A stretch of 28,576 nucleotides of DNA, taken from contig JBGPBV010000082.1 in assembly GCA_041481445.1 (NCBI GenBank), positions 1 to 28,576 on the forward strand, read 5' to 3'. The stretch comes from AA29 sp041481445 (GTDB taxonomy: Bacteria > Acidobacteriota > Vicinamibacteria > Fen-336). Of the stretch, positions 14,301 through 21,530 are shown piece by piece (positions within the stretch are counted from its first letter, which is position 1; each line of letters opens with the position of its first letter). The notes beneath the pieces were generated by a model. That model saw only the letters and a list, made by a program, of their open reading frames with translations. It had not been told where the DNA came from and ran no database searches. The position numbers and the translations under genes are program-made.

Positions 14301-15814
14301 CGTCCCCTCATCGCGGCGATGTGGACGAGGAGGTTGGCGGCGGCGCCGGCCACCCCGTCGTGGGGCACGCGGTAGGTCGCGCGCTTCATCCCGGGGTGCG
14401 CGTCCAGCCAGTCGCGGGCGTCGTCGAGGCTCGAGTGCGTGCGCTCGAGCGTCTCCTCCAGCTCGCGCTGGGCCCGCTTCTTGGCCTCGGTCAGGATCAT
14501 CTGGCAGCGCGAGAGGGCATGGACCTCGGCGTCGCCCTTGATCTCGAGGGGGGCGTAGAGCAGGTCGGGATGCTTTCCGATCGCGCCGGCCATGGCCCCG
14601 ACGCTCATCGTGTTCGGCATGCACGAGTAGGGAGAGAGCTCGCACGTCATGTGCGCCTTCTTGTGGTGATGGGCCCAGAGCGCCTTGCCCACCAGCATGT
14701 CCCCTTCCCCGCCGGAGAGACGGCTGTTGAAGTACGGACTGGCCAGCGCGCGCAGCTCGTACTGGTCGGGCAGCTCGTGGGGCTGGCTCCCGAGGGCGCG
14801 CCGCAGCCGGTCGTAGGTGGCGCGGAAGACGCGCTGGAAGCCGCGCACCGCCGCGATCTTGAGCCGCGCGTAGCGGTCGATGCCGACGTAGTCCTCGAAG
14901 CCCTGCACGTACCAGCGCATCCAATAGTCGAGCCACACCGCGATGGCGGCCGGGTAGACCTCCGCCCCTTCCGTCTCCAGCCAGCGATGGATGTTGTAGT
15001 TCGGGTCCCCTTCCACCGTCTGCAGGTAGAACTCGCCCGTGATCTTGACCACGGGCTTGACGCGCAGGCGGTCCACCTCGATGGCGGCGAAACGGCGGTG
15101 CACGTCGCGGAGCGCGTCCGCGAAGTACGACGTGGTGAGGTGCCAGGCGAGGGTGCCCCACTTCTTGCCGCGCCGCGGCCGCCGCCGGAACACGTCCGCG
15201 AGGTGCTCGACGGACTCGCGTACCACGCGGTCCGTCTCCCCGGGCACGACCTCGAAGGGACGGACCTGGTACTCGAGGTCCTGGAGCACGTCCGCGCAGA
15301 GGATCCCCCAGACGATGCCGGTCGAGAGGGGGACGTTGATCTCGATGCCGGCGCCCTCCGCCCCCCCCTGGTCGAGCTGGTCCTGGGCGAGCAGGAACAT
15401 GCGGAAGGCCTCGAGCCCGCTGTTGCGCAGGGCCAGCTCGTAGCTCTGGTGGTACTGGCCGAAGCGGCAGGCCCCGCAGGCGCCCGCGGTCAGGTAGACG
15501 TAGCGCTCCGCGACCTGCTGCGCCCCGATCGCTTCGACCTTCGAGCGCAGGAAGTTGACGACGTTGCCGGTGGTGAAGCTGGTCGGACAGCACTGCCCGA
15601 TGTCGGCCGTCTCGCGGCCGGCCAGGAGGTCGGCCCGCGTGGCCACGGGCAGCGGCTCCGCGAGGTAGCCGAGGTTCTGGAAGGCGGCCTGGACGAGCCG
15701 CTCGGCGCGCCAGTGCAGGCCGCCGAAGAGGATGGTGACCCGGTCGCGCTCGGCCCGGGTGAAGGGCCGGGGTCGGTAGGCGCGATAGGGCGGCGCCTGG
15801 GTGGCGATGGCCAT
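14297..15814 (-). CDS. HgdB-like 2-hydroxyacyl-CoA dehydratase / double-cubane-cluster family component
   Basis: A 505-aa cytoplasmic iron-sulfur protein of the HgdB/FldC superfamily. Cysteines that could hold clusters are C75-C76, C113 and C116 (A-C-G-A-C-R-F-G-Q-Y), C173, C391, C398 (C-E-L-S-P-Y-S-C) and C437 (S-R-C-Q-M-I). The family signature V-V-K-I-T-G-E-F followed by G-D-P-N-Y-N-I and the G-A-E-V strand is at 255-286. It would accept electrons from the activase encoded next and act on a CoA thioester or another small, hard-to-reduce molecule; the substrate is not deducible. ATG 15814 is preceded by GGAGGGAG. It lies 48 bases after lgt and its TGA overlaps the activase start. No second dehydratase subunit (HgdA) is encoded nearby. 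Confidence 0.83.
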   Translation of the reverse strand: MAIATQAPPYRAYRPRPFTRAERDRVTILFGGLHWRAERLVQAAFQNLGYLAEPLPVATRADLLAGRETADIGQCCPTSFTTGNVVNFLRSKVEAIGAQQVAERYVYLTAGACGACRFGQYHQSYELALRNSGLEAFRMFLLAQDQLDQGGAEGAGIEINVPLSTGIVWGILCADVLQDLEYQVRPFEVVPGETDRVVRESVEHLADVFRRRPRRGKKWGTLAWHLTTSYFADALRDVHRRFAAIEVDRLRVKPVVKITGEFYLQTVEGDPNYNIHRWLETEGAEVYPAAIAVWLDYWMRWYVQGFEDYVGIDRYARLKIAAVRGFQRVFRATYDRLRRALGSQPHELPDQYELRALASPYFNSRLSGGEGDMLVGKALWAHHHKKAHMTCELSPYSCMPNTMSVGAMAGAIGKHPDLLYAPLEIKGDAEVHALSRCQMILTEAKKRAQRELEETLERTHSSLDDARDWLDAHPGMKRATYRVPHDGVAGAAANLLVHIAAMRGR

Positions 15815-15862
15815 GTCTCCCTCCGCGTTCGTGGTGATTCCGAGTGTTTCGAGCGCCTCAGC

Positions 15863-16714
15863 CTACCGCAAACGGGGGCGTCCGCGCAGGGTGATCGCGA
15901 CGAGGATGGCGAGCGCGGCCGTGGCCAGTCCCAGGAACTGCGACGTGGGCAGCCCGAGGACGAGGCCGCGCATCGCGTCGTCGCGGAAGGTCTCGATCGC
16001 CGCGCGCCCCAGCCCGTAGCCGGCGGCCAGGGCCAGGAAGACGACGCCCGGGAACGGCCGGCGACGACGCAACGCCAGCAGGAGCACGAACAGCCCGAGG
16101 CCGAGGCCGGATTCGTAGAGCTGGGTCGGATGCACGGGCAACGACCAGGAGGAGGCCGCCGTCACCCTCTCGCCGCTCAGGGAGGCGCCGCTCAGGAAGT
16201 GCTGGCGCCACGCCGGACTCCATTCCATGGGCAGGCCCGGCCCGAGCACGCGGTCGCGCGGGAAGCGCACGGCCCAGGCCCGGGCGGTGGGCGCGCCGAA
16301 GTCGCACCCGTTGAGGAAGCATCCGATCCGCGTGAGCCCGATGCCCAGGGCCACTCCGGGCGAGAGCACGTCCGCGTAGCCCAGGAACCCCGCTTCGGTG
16401 CGGGCGAAGGCGAGGTATGCGCCCAGCGTGCCCCCCAGGAACCCGCCGTAGGCGACGATCCCGCCCCGGAGGTCGAGCCACACCGCCGGGCGCGCCCACT
16501 CCGCGGGGTTGACGATCAGGTGGAGCGCTCGGGAGCCCAGGATCGCGAGGAGGGCGATGACTCCCGCCCCCCAGGCCACGCGCGCCCCGTCGAGGCCGTC
16601 ACGGGCGGCCAGCACGATCGAGAGGTTCCAGCCCACGACCACGGCCAGGCCGAGGAGGAAGCCGTAGGCGTAGACGGGAGCGCCGCCGGGAAGGTGGAAC
16701 AGGACGGGATGCAT
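15863..16714 (-). CDS. lgt: Phosphatidylglycerol-prolipoprotein diacylglyceryl transferase
   Basis: A 283-aa integral inner-membrane enzyme that transfers diacylglycerol from phosphatidylglycerol to the lipobox cysteine of prolipoproteins. About seven hydrophobic segments are visible. Family motifs: H2-P-V-L-F at the start, Y-A-Y-G-F near 15-19, G84-G-I-V-A-Y-G-G-F-L-G-G, R129-I-G-C-F-L-N-G-C-D-F-G, H195-P-T-Q-L-Y-E, and R237 with E241-x-x-R244-D-D-x-x-R-G. The Lgt signature is normally G-R-x-x-N-F/C; here L-T-R-I-G-C keeps the essential Arg, and length is typical. The loop at 150-190 is longer than in Escherichia coli. It sits 19 bases after the DUF1080 gene and 48 before the HgdB-like gene, inside the same minus-strand operon. 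Confidence 0.93.
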   Translation of the reverse strand: MHPVLFHLPGGAPVYAYGFLLGLAVVVGWNLSIVLAARDGLDGARVAWGAGVIALLAILGSRALHLIVNPAEWARPAVWLDLRGGIVAYGGFLGGTLGAYLAFARTEAGFLGYADVLSPGVALGIGLTRIGCFLNGCDFGAPTARAWAVRFPRDRVLGPGLPMEWSPAWRQHFLSGASLSGERVTAASSWSLPVHPTQLYESGLGLGLFVLLLALRRRRPFPGVVFLALAAGYGLGRAAIETFRDDAMRGLVLGLPTSQFLGLATAALAILVAITLRGRPRLR

Positions 16715-16733
16715 GACGACATCCCGACCGCCT

Positions 16734-17546
16734 CTAGGGCTCCGGCTCCAGCTCGCGGATCCAGACGTTGCGGAAGCGCACGGGGTGCGAATGGTCCTGC
16801 AGCTTCAGCGGGAGCTTGTCCGCGTGGGCCTCGTAGGGCGGGCGCGCCTTGTGGGCGGTGGGGCCGGTCAGCTCGCGATGGTCCTGCACGAGCACGCCGT
16901 TGTGGAAGACGGTCAGGATCGCCGGCTTCTGCACCTTGCCCGCGGCGTCGAAGCGCGGGGCGCGGAACACGATGTCGTAGGCCTGCCACTGGCCGGGCGG
17001 GCGCGCGGCGTTGACGAGGGGCGGGTACTGCCCGTAGATCGCCGCCGCCTGGCCGTCCGCGTAGGTCTTGTTGTCGTAGGTGTCCAGGACCTGGACCTCG
17101 TACCGGCCCATGAGGAAGACGCCGGAGTTTCCCTGGTCCTGTCCGCCCTTCCCCATCGGCGGCGACGGCGCCCTCCACTCGACGTGGAGCTGGCAGTCCC
17201 CGAAGGCCTGCTCGGTGCGGATGTCGCCGGTGCCCGCCGCGACTTCCATGTAACCGTCCGCGACCTTCCACTTCGCGGCGCTCGCGTCCTTGTCCGAGCG
17301 CCACTTCGAGAGGTCCTTGCCGTCGAAGAGGACGACGGCGTCGGCGGGCGGCGTGCCCGGCTTATCGGGCGTGCCGGGCAGGCCGGGATCGACCTTCCTC
17401 GCCATGGGGCGGCTCTCGTCGTGGATCGCCCAGTCCTTGCTCACCTGGCCCCTGGCGGTGGTGGCGACGGCGGCGATCGCGGCGAGGGCGGCGATCGCGG
17501 TGGCCGTCGGGGCCATCCTCCGCGATTCTTTCCGGGATGGTTCCAT
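16734..17546 (-). CDS. Exported DUF1080 (3-keto-disaccharide hydrolase) domain protein
   Basis: A 270-aa protein. The signal peptide has a charged start (MEPSRKESRR) and a hydrophobic core (about residues 12-30, cut near ARG-Q). One DUF1080 concanavalin-like sandwich follows at about 68-268: A-V-V-L-F-D-G-K-D-L-S-K-W, W-K-V-A-D-G-Y-M-E-V, F-G-D-C-Q-L-H-V-E-W-R, G-N-S-G-V-F-L-M-G-R-Y-E-V-Q-V-L-D and the end V-R-F-R-N-V-W-I-R-E-L. Members hydrolyse 3-keto-glycosides or bind sugars. ATG 17546 is chosen because GGAGCAGGAG precedes it; the ATG ten codons later has no room for a binding site. First gene of the minus-strand operon that continues with lgt. Confidence 0.9.
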   Translation of the reverse strand: MEPSRKESRRMAPTATAIAALAAIAAVATTARGQVSKDWAIHDESRPMARKVDPGLPGTPDKPGTPPADAVVLFDGKDLSKWRSDKDASAAKWKVADGYMEVAAGTGDIRTEQAFGDCQLHVEWRAPSPPMGKGGQDQGNSGVFLMGRYEVQVLDTYDNKTYADGQAAAIYGQYPPLVNAARPPGQWQAYDIVFRAPRFDAAGKVQKPAILTVFHNGVLVQDHRELTGPTAHKARPPYEAHADKLPLKLQDHSHPVRFRNVWIRELEPEP

Positions 17547-17609
17547 ATCTCCTGCTCCTTGTCGTGCCTTTGGCCAGGGAATATCACACTCCGGTGTAGA
17601 CTGCGATCG
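17547..17609. promoter_or_regulatory. Short divergent promoter region between DUF1080 and aguB
   Basis: Only 63 bases separate two divergent starts, so both promoters must overlap here. ACAC-TCCG-GTGT (17586-17597) is a perfect 4+4 dyad. TAGACT (17597-17602) ends eight bases before the ATG at 17610 and could be a -10 box for a leaderless aguB mRNA, which would fit the absence of a ribosome-binding site there. No convincing -35 is visible. Confidence 0.3.
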
Positions 17610-18500
17610 ATGCCCGCCGAGCGCATCGTGCGCGTCGGACTGGTCCAGATGTCGATGTCGCGCGACCCGGCCGAGAACCTCGGCAAGGCGGTGGCGCGGG
17701 TGGCGGAGGCCAGCAAGTCGGGAGCGGAGGTGGTCTGCCTGCCCGAGCTCTTCCGCTCGCGCTACTTCTGCCAGAAGGAGGACGCCGCGCTCTTCGACCT
17801 CGCCGAGGCCATCCCGGGCCCCAGCACGGAGGCCCTGGGCCGGGCGGCGAAGGAGGCGGGCGTGGTCGTGGTCGCGCCCCTGTTCGAGCGGCGCACCGCC
17901 GGCCTGTACCACAACAGCGCGGCCGTGATCGACACCACGGGCGAGATCGTCGGGCTCTACCGGAAGATGCACATCCCGGACGACCCCGCGTTCTACGAGA
18001 AGTTCTACTTCACGCCGGGCGACCTCGGCTTCCGCGCCTTCGAGACGCGCAAGGGCCGCATCGGGACGCTCATCTGCTGGGACCAGTGGTACCCGGAAGG
18101 GGCGCGCCTGACCGCCCTGCAGGGCGCGGTCGTGCTCTTCTACCCGACCGCCATCGGCTGGCACCCGCACGAGAAGGCGCAGCACGGCGCCGCCCAGCAC
18201 GACGCCTGGCGGACCGTGCAGCGCGGCCACGCCATCGCCAACGGCGTGTACGTGGCGGCGGTGAACCGCGTGGGGCACGAGGTCCCGCCGGAGGGGGGGC
18301 CCGGACTCGAGTTCTGGGGCTCGTCGTTCGTGGCCGACCCCTTCGGCATCGTGGTGGCGGAGGCCTCGACCGATCGCGAGGAGATCCTGGTCGTCCCCGT
18401 CGACCTCGGGCGCATCGAGGAGGTCCGCCGCAACTGGCCCTTCCTGCGCGACCGCCGCATCGACGCCTACGCGGGCATCGAGCGCCGGTTCTTCGATTGA
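17610..18500 (+). CDS. aguB: N-carbamoylputrescine amidase
   Basis: A 296-aa cytoplasmic nitrilase-superfamily enzyme that converts N-carbamoylputrescine to putrescine, CO2 and ammonia. The catalytic triad is visible: E46 in C-L-P-E-L-F, K119 in Y-R-K-M-H-I-P, and C156 in I-C-W-D-Q-W-Y-P-E. The motifs R-S-R-Y-F-C-Q, D-D-P-A-F-Y-E-K-F-Y-F-T-P-G-D and A-V-N-R-V-G-H-E are specific for the carbamoylputrescine subgroup. Length is normal. The frame is open far upstream, but the protein begins sensibly at ATG 17610 (M-P-A-E-R-I-V-R-V-G-L-V-Q-M). Its TGA overlaps the TTG start of agmatine deiminase, so the two form a coupled operon. Confidence 0.94.
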   Translation: MPAERIVRVGLVQMSMSRDPAENLGKAVARVAEASKSGAEVVCLPELFRSRYFCQKEDAALFDLAEAIPGPSTEALGRAAKEAGVVVVAPLFERRTAGLYHNSAAVIDTTGEIVGLYRKMHIPDDPAFYEKFYFTPGDLGFRAFETRKGRIGTLICWDQWYPEGARLTALQGAVVLFYPTAIGWHPHEKAQHGAAQHDAWRTVQRGHAIANGVYVAAVNRVGHEVPPEGGPGLEFWGSSFVADPFGIVVAEASTDREEILVVPVDLGRIEEVRRNWPFLRDRRIDAYAGIERRFFD

Positions 18501-19570
18501 CGGCCCGCCCGTCCCGCGGGCCCGCCGCCGCCCGCTTCCGCCTGCCCGCGGAGTGGGAGCCCCACGAGGCCACCTGGCTCACCTGGCCGCACCGCCTCTC
18601 CGACTGGCCGCGCAAGTTCGCCACCATCCCCTGGGTCTACGGCGAGATCGTGCGCGCCATCGCGCCGGGCGAGATCGTCCGCATCCTGGTCACGAGCGCG
18701 CGCCAGGAGGCGCTCGCCCGGCGCCTGCTCGGGCGCGTGGGCGTGGACCTCGGGGCCGTCGAGTTCTTCCGCATGCCGCTCGACCGGGGCTGGGCCCGCG
18801 ACTTCGGACCCATCTTCGTGAAGGACGATGCCGCGCGCGAGGTCGCCGTCGCCCGCTTCCGGTTCAACGCCTGGGCCAAGTACCCGGACTGGAAGAGGGA
18901 CGACCGCGTGCCCGAGCGGGCCGCGCGCGCCCTGGGCCTGCGGCTCCGCCCCGTCGTGCACGACGGCCGGCCGGTCGTGCTCGAAGGCGGGAGCATCGAC
19001 GTGGACGGCCGCGGCACCCTGCTCACGACCGAGGAATGCAACCTCGACCCGGAGGTGCAGGTCCGCAACCCCGGCCTGGGGCGGGAGGGCTTCGAGGACG
19101 TGGTGCGCGAGGCCCTCGGGGCCACCCGCACGATCTGGCTCGGCCGCGGGATCGCGGGTGACGACACCCACGGCCACGTGGACGACCTCTGCCGTTTCGT
19201 GTCGCCCGGCCGCGTGGTGCTCGTCCACGAGAGCGACCCCGCGGACGCGAACCACCGCCCGCTCGCGGAGAACCGCGAGCGCCTGCGGGGCGCGCGCACC
19301 GCCGACGGAGAGCGCCTGGAGGTCGTCCCGCTGCCCATGCCGCGGCCGCTCGTCCTGGACGGCCAGCGACTGCCGGCCAGCTACGCGAACTTCTACGTCG
19401 CGAACGCGGCCGTGCTCGTGCCCACGTTCAACGATCCCGCCGACCGTGTGGCCCTGAACACGCTGGCCGACCTGTTCCCCGATCGGCCGGTGGTCGGGAT
19501 CCACTCCGTCGACCTCGTCTGGGGGCTGGGCACGATACACTGCCTGTCGCAGCAGCAGCCGGCACCATGA
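18497..19570 (+). CDS. aguA: Agmatine deiminase
   Basis: A 357-aa cytoplasmic guanidino-group-modifying enzyme: agmatine plus water gives N-carbamoylputrescine and ammonia, the step before the amidase encoded upstream. Landmarks are P-A-E-W-E-P-H-E-A-T-W-L-T-W-P, W-A-R-D-F-G-P-I, V-L-E-G-G-S-I-D, the acidic/His motif D-D-T-H-G-H-V-D-D and the C-terminal nucleophile C in G-T-I-H-C-L-S-Q-Q-Q-P. Length is normal. TTG 18497 is chosen as start because it overlaps the stop of aguB (TTGA) and lies 16 codons before the first conserved residues; there is no ribosome-binding site, so reinitiation after aguB is likely. Confidence 0.93.
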   Translation: MTARPSRGPAAARFRLPAEWEPHEATWLTWPHRLSDWPRKFATIPWVYGEIVRAIAPGEIVRILVTSARQEALARRLLGRVGVDLGAVEFFRMPLDRGWARDFGPIFVKDDAAREVAVARFRFNAWAKYPDWKRDDRVPERAARALGLRLRPVVHDGRPVVLEGGSIDVDGRGTLLTTEECNLDPEVQVRNPGLGREGFEDVVREALGATRTIWLGRGIAGDDTHGHVDDLCRFVSPGRVVLVHESDPADANHRPLAENRERLRGARTADGERLEVVPLPMPRPLVLDGQRLPASYANFYVANAAVLVPTFNDPADRVALNTLADLFPDRPVVGIHSVDLVWGLGTIHCLSQQQPAP

Positions 19571-19583
19571 CAAGGAGAGCGCG

Positions 19584-20051
19584 ATGACGCCACGGCTCAT
19601 ACAGTACGAGGGAGCGACGTTCGTCGGGATCGACGCGGTGACCTCGAACGCGGCGGAGGCCGACCCGAGCCGCCAGAAGATCGCTCCCATGTGGATGCGC
19701 TTCTACCGCGAAGGCCTCTCGAACGCCATACCCGGCAAGATGGGCCCGCCCATCCCGACGGGCGTCTACAGCGACTACGAGAGCGACCACAACGGTCCCT
19801 ATCGGCTCCTGGTCGGCGTCCGCGTGCAGGAGGGGACGACGCCTCCGGCGGGGATGGCGCAAGCCCTCGTGCCCGCGGGCAAGTACCTCGTGTTCAGCGG
19901 CGAGGGCCAGATGCCGCGCGTGGTGGTCGAGACCTGGAACGCCATCTGGAAGTACTTCGCCCAGAAAGGCGAGCACACGCGGGCCTTCACCGCGGACTTC
20001 GAGCAGTACCGCGGGCCCAGCGCGATCGACATCTACATCAGCGTGCGCTGA
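19584..20051 (+). CDS. GyrI-like small-molecule-binding (effector-binding) domain protein
   Basis: A 155-aa single-domain protein of the GyrI-like / AraC effector-binding family (SHS2 fold). It contains F-V-G-I-D-A-V-T-S-N, I-A-P-M-W-M-R-F, G-V-Y-S-D-Y-E-S-D-H-N-G-P-Y-R-L-L-V-G-V, P-A-G-K-Y-L-V-F-S-G-E-G and a final R-x-F-T-A-D-F-E-Q-Y with I-D-I-Y-I-S-V. There is no DNA-binding domain, so it binds or modifies a ligand by itself; some relatives are cyclopropanoid hydrolases. AAGGAGAG lies five bases before the ATG, and it starts 13 bases after aguA, so it is probably the third gene of the polyamine operon. Confidence 0.82.
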   Translation: MTPRLIQYEGATFVGIDAVTSNAAEADPSRQKIAPMWMRFYREGLSNAIPGKMGPPIPTGVYSDYESDHNGPYRLLVGVRVQEGTTPPAGMAQALVPAGKYLVFSGEGQMPRVVVETWNAIWKYFAQKGEHTRAFTADFEQYRGPSAIDIYISVR

Positions 20052-20052
20052 C

Positions 20053-20562
20053 TCAACGCGACGGCGAGGGCCGTGGCGAGGGCTTCGCGGCCGGGCGGGG
20101 CCTCGGGGACGGCGACGGGCTGGCCACGATCACGATGGGGGCCGGATTCCGCCGGCGCCAGTCTCCGCAGGCCTTCCAGAAACGGTCGAACTCGCTGGAG
20201 GCCCGCGACGGCGGCTCGAGCTTGGCGCAGCCGCAGGCGTCGATGTAGACCCAGTAGGCGTCCGAGACGCCAGAGGGAGGGCTCTGGCACTCCGACGGCG
20301 TCCTGGGGACCGCCACCGTGTCCCCGGGCGAGGCGGGGGCGACGACCACCGTGAGCGGCCGATTGCGCTCCCTCCACTCACTGCAGGCCTTCATGAACCG
20401 CTCGTACTCGTCGGAGGCCTCGGAGGGGGTGACCAGCTTGTCGCAGCCGCAGGCCTCGATGAAGCCCCAGTACACGTCCGAGGCCCGGGAGGGCGGGTTG
20501 CGGCACTCGGGCGGCTCCGACTGGCCCAGGGCCAGGGCCATCACGACGACGGCGATCGACAT
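20053..20562 (-). CDS. Small secreted protein with two tandem four-cysteine repeats, unknown function
   Basis: Not a family I recognise. A 169-aa protein with a short signal peptide (about 1-15), followed by two copies of a 72-residue unit. Copy 1 has C20, C38, C40, C60; copy 2 has C92, C110, C112, C132. Spacing is identical in both (C-x17-C-G-C-x19-C). Each copy reads C-x-x-P-P-S, then S-D-x-Y-W, then A-C-G-C-x-K-L, then F-x-K-A-C-x-x-W-R-x-R-N, and ends in a V-V-V-A-P/S strand. The end is Pro/Ser/Arg-rich (P-S-P-R-P repeats). Disulfide bonds or metal binding outside the cytoplasm are plausible. Its ATG begins two bases after the LysR stop (TGA-GG-ATG), so it is translated together with the regulator. 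Confidence 0.68.
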   Translation of the reverse strand: MSIAVVVMALALGQSEPPECRNPPSRASDVYWGFIEACGCDKLVTPSEASDEYERFMKACSEWRERNRPLTVVVAPASPGDTVAVPRTPSECQSPPSGVSDAYWVYIDACGCAKLEPPSRASSEFDRFWKACGDWRRRNPAPIVIVASPSPSPRPRPAAKPSPRPSPSR

Positions 20563-20564
20563 CC

Positions 20565-21476
20565 TCAGGCCCCCGCCGGCCTGGTCCGGAACTGGTCCTT
20601 CATCTCCTCGAACGCGCGCAGCAGCTCGGTGACCGCGCGCGGGCGGTGCTCGGTCTTGAGGAAGACCCAGCCCGTCTCGCGGAAGAGGCGCCGCCCCCGG
20701 ATGCGCGAGCAGGCCAGCCGTCCCGCGCGCACGTCCTTGGCCACGGGAGTGTAGGGCACGATGGTCACCCCGAGGTTGATGGCCACCATCGCCTTGATGA
20801 TCTCCACGTTCTCCGTCTCCATGGCCACCTCGGCCGAGATCCCCTCCTCCAGGAAGAACTGGTCCAGGACCTTGCGGGTGTTGGACCCCGCCTCGTAGAG
20901 GATGAGGGGGAACTTGCCCAGGCTCCGCGGATCGATGGTGCGCTCGCGCGAGAGGGGGTGGCCGGGGACGGTCACCACCACCATCTCCTCCTTGATGACC
21001 TCCGCCACCTCCATGTCCTTGGACACGATGGGCAGGGTGAGGAGGCCCAGGTCCACCTCGTGCGCGCGCATCAGCTCCAGGATCTTCTCCGAGCTCCCGG
21101 CCGTGACCTGGAGGTCCACCCCCGGGAACATCCGCCGGTACTTCTTGAGGAGGCGGGGGAGGATGTAGAGGCACACCGTCATCCCGCCCCCCAGGTGCAG
21201 GGAGCCGCGCTGGAGGGCATGGGTCTGCGAGATCTCGGCCAGCGCCTCCTCGACGTCGCGCTCCACGCGATGGGTCATGCGCAGGAGCAGCTCCCCGGCC
21301 TCGGTCAGGCTCACCCCCTTGGCGCTGCGCCGCAGGAGGGTGCCCCCGAGCTCCTCCTCCAGGAGCTGGACCTGGCGGCTGACCGCGGACTGGGAGACGT
21401 GGAGGCGGTCCGCGGCCTTGGTGAAGGTGCCCTGCTCGGCCACGGCGCGGAACATCTCGAGCTGGCGCAGGTCCAT
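20565..21476 (-). CDS. LysR-family transcriptional regulator
   Basis: 303 aa from ATG 21476 (M-D-L-R-Q-L-E-M-F). An N-terminal winged helix-turn-helix at 1-60 contains F-T-K-A-A-D-R-L-H-V-S-Q-S-A-V-S-R-Q-V-Q-L-L-E. A two-lobed effector-binding domain follows from about 90 (L-H-L-G-G-G-M-T-V, I-L-P-R-L-L-K-K-Y, V-D-L-G-L-L-T, L-G-V-T-I-V-P-Y). The ligand is unknown. Another ATG at 21506 would add ten residues; the family normally begins near M-D-L, so 21476 is preferred. The palindrome 21493-21509 would then be an operator just before the gene. The regulator is divergent from the Tat-exported PLP enzyme, its likely target (inference from LysR habit), and precedes the duplicated Cys protein. 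Confidence 0.92.
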   Translation of the reverse strand: MDLRQLEMFRAVAEQGTFTKAADRLHVSQSAVSRQVQLLEEELGGTLLRRSAKGVSLTEAGELLLRMTHRVERDVEEALAEISQTHALQRGSLHLGGGMTVCLYILPRLLKKYRRMFPGVDLQVTAGSSEKILELMRAHEVDLGLLTLPIVSKDMEVAEVIKEEMVVVTVPGHPLSRERTIDPRSLGKFPLILYEAGSNTRKVLDQFFLEEGISAEVAMETENVEIIKAMVAINLGVTIVPYTPVAKDVRAGRLACSRIRGRRLFRETGWVFLKTEHRPRAVTELLRAFEEMKDQFRTRPAGA

Positions 21477-21492
21477 GTCGCTATTCCCGTTC

Positions 21493-21509
21493 GAGATGAG
21501 ACTCATCTC
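21493..21509. promoter_or_regulatory. Perfect 8+8 palindrome at the LysR start
   Basis: GAGATGAG-A-CTCATCTC, perfect arms with one central base. It lies 16 bases before the preferred LysR start and covers the alternative ATG at 21506. It is a likely autoregulatory operator or, in RNA, a hairpin in the leader. Confidence 0.5.
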
Positions 21510-21517
21510 TCCGTTGC

Positions 21518-21530
21518 ATATCGGAGATAT
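21518..21530. promoter_or_regulatory. Candidate LysR binding box
   Basis: ATATC-GGA-GATAT is a perfect 5+5 dyad of the AT-rich type bound by LysR regulators, located between the regulator and its divergent neighbour. An AT-rich stretch (GATATTTCTATTTTAC, 21555-21570) follows and could hold a promoter for the regulator. Confidence 0.45.

Noticed and set aside
11904..14375. Plus-strand open frame of about 820 codons opposite the activase
   Set aside because: Shadow frame; the activase motifs on the minus strand are unambiguous.
14301..15593. Upstream extension of the activase frame to 15593
   Set aside because: The extra residues lie wholly over the HgdB-like gene in another frame and show only Arg/Pro-rich sequence; homology begins at the TTG at 14300.
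14321..17014. Plus-strand open frame of about 900 codons opposite the HgdB-like, lgt and DUF1080 genes
   Set aside because: It spans three well-identified genes on the other strand and has no recognisable domain.
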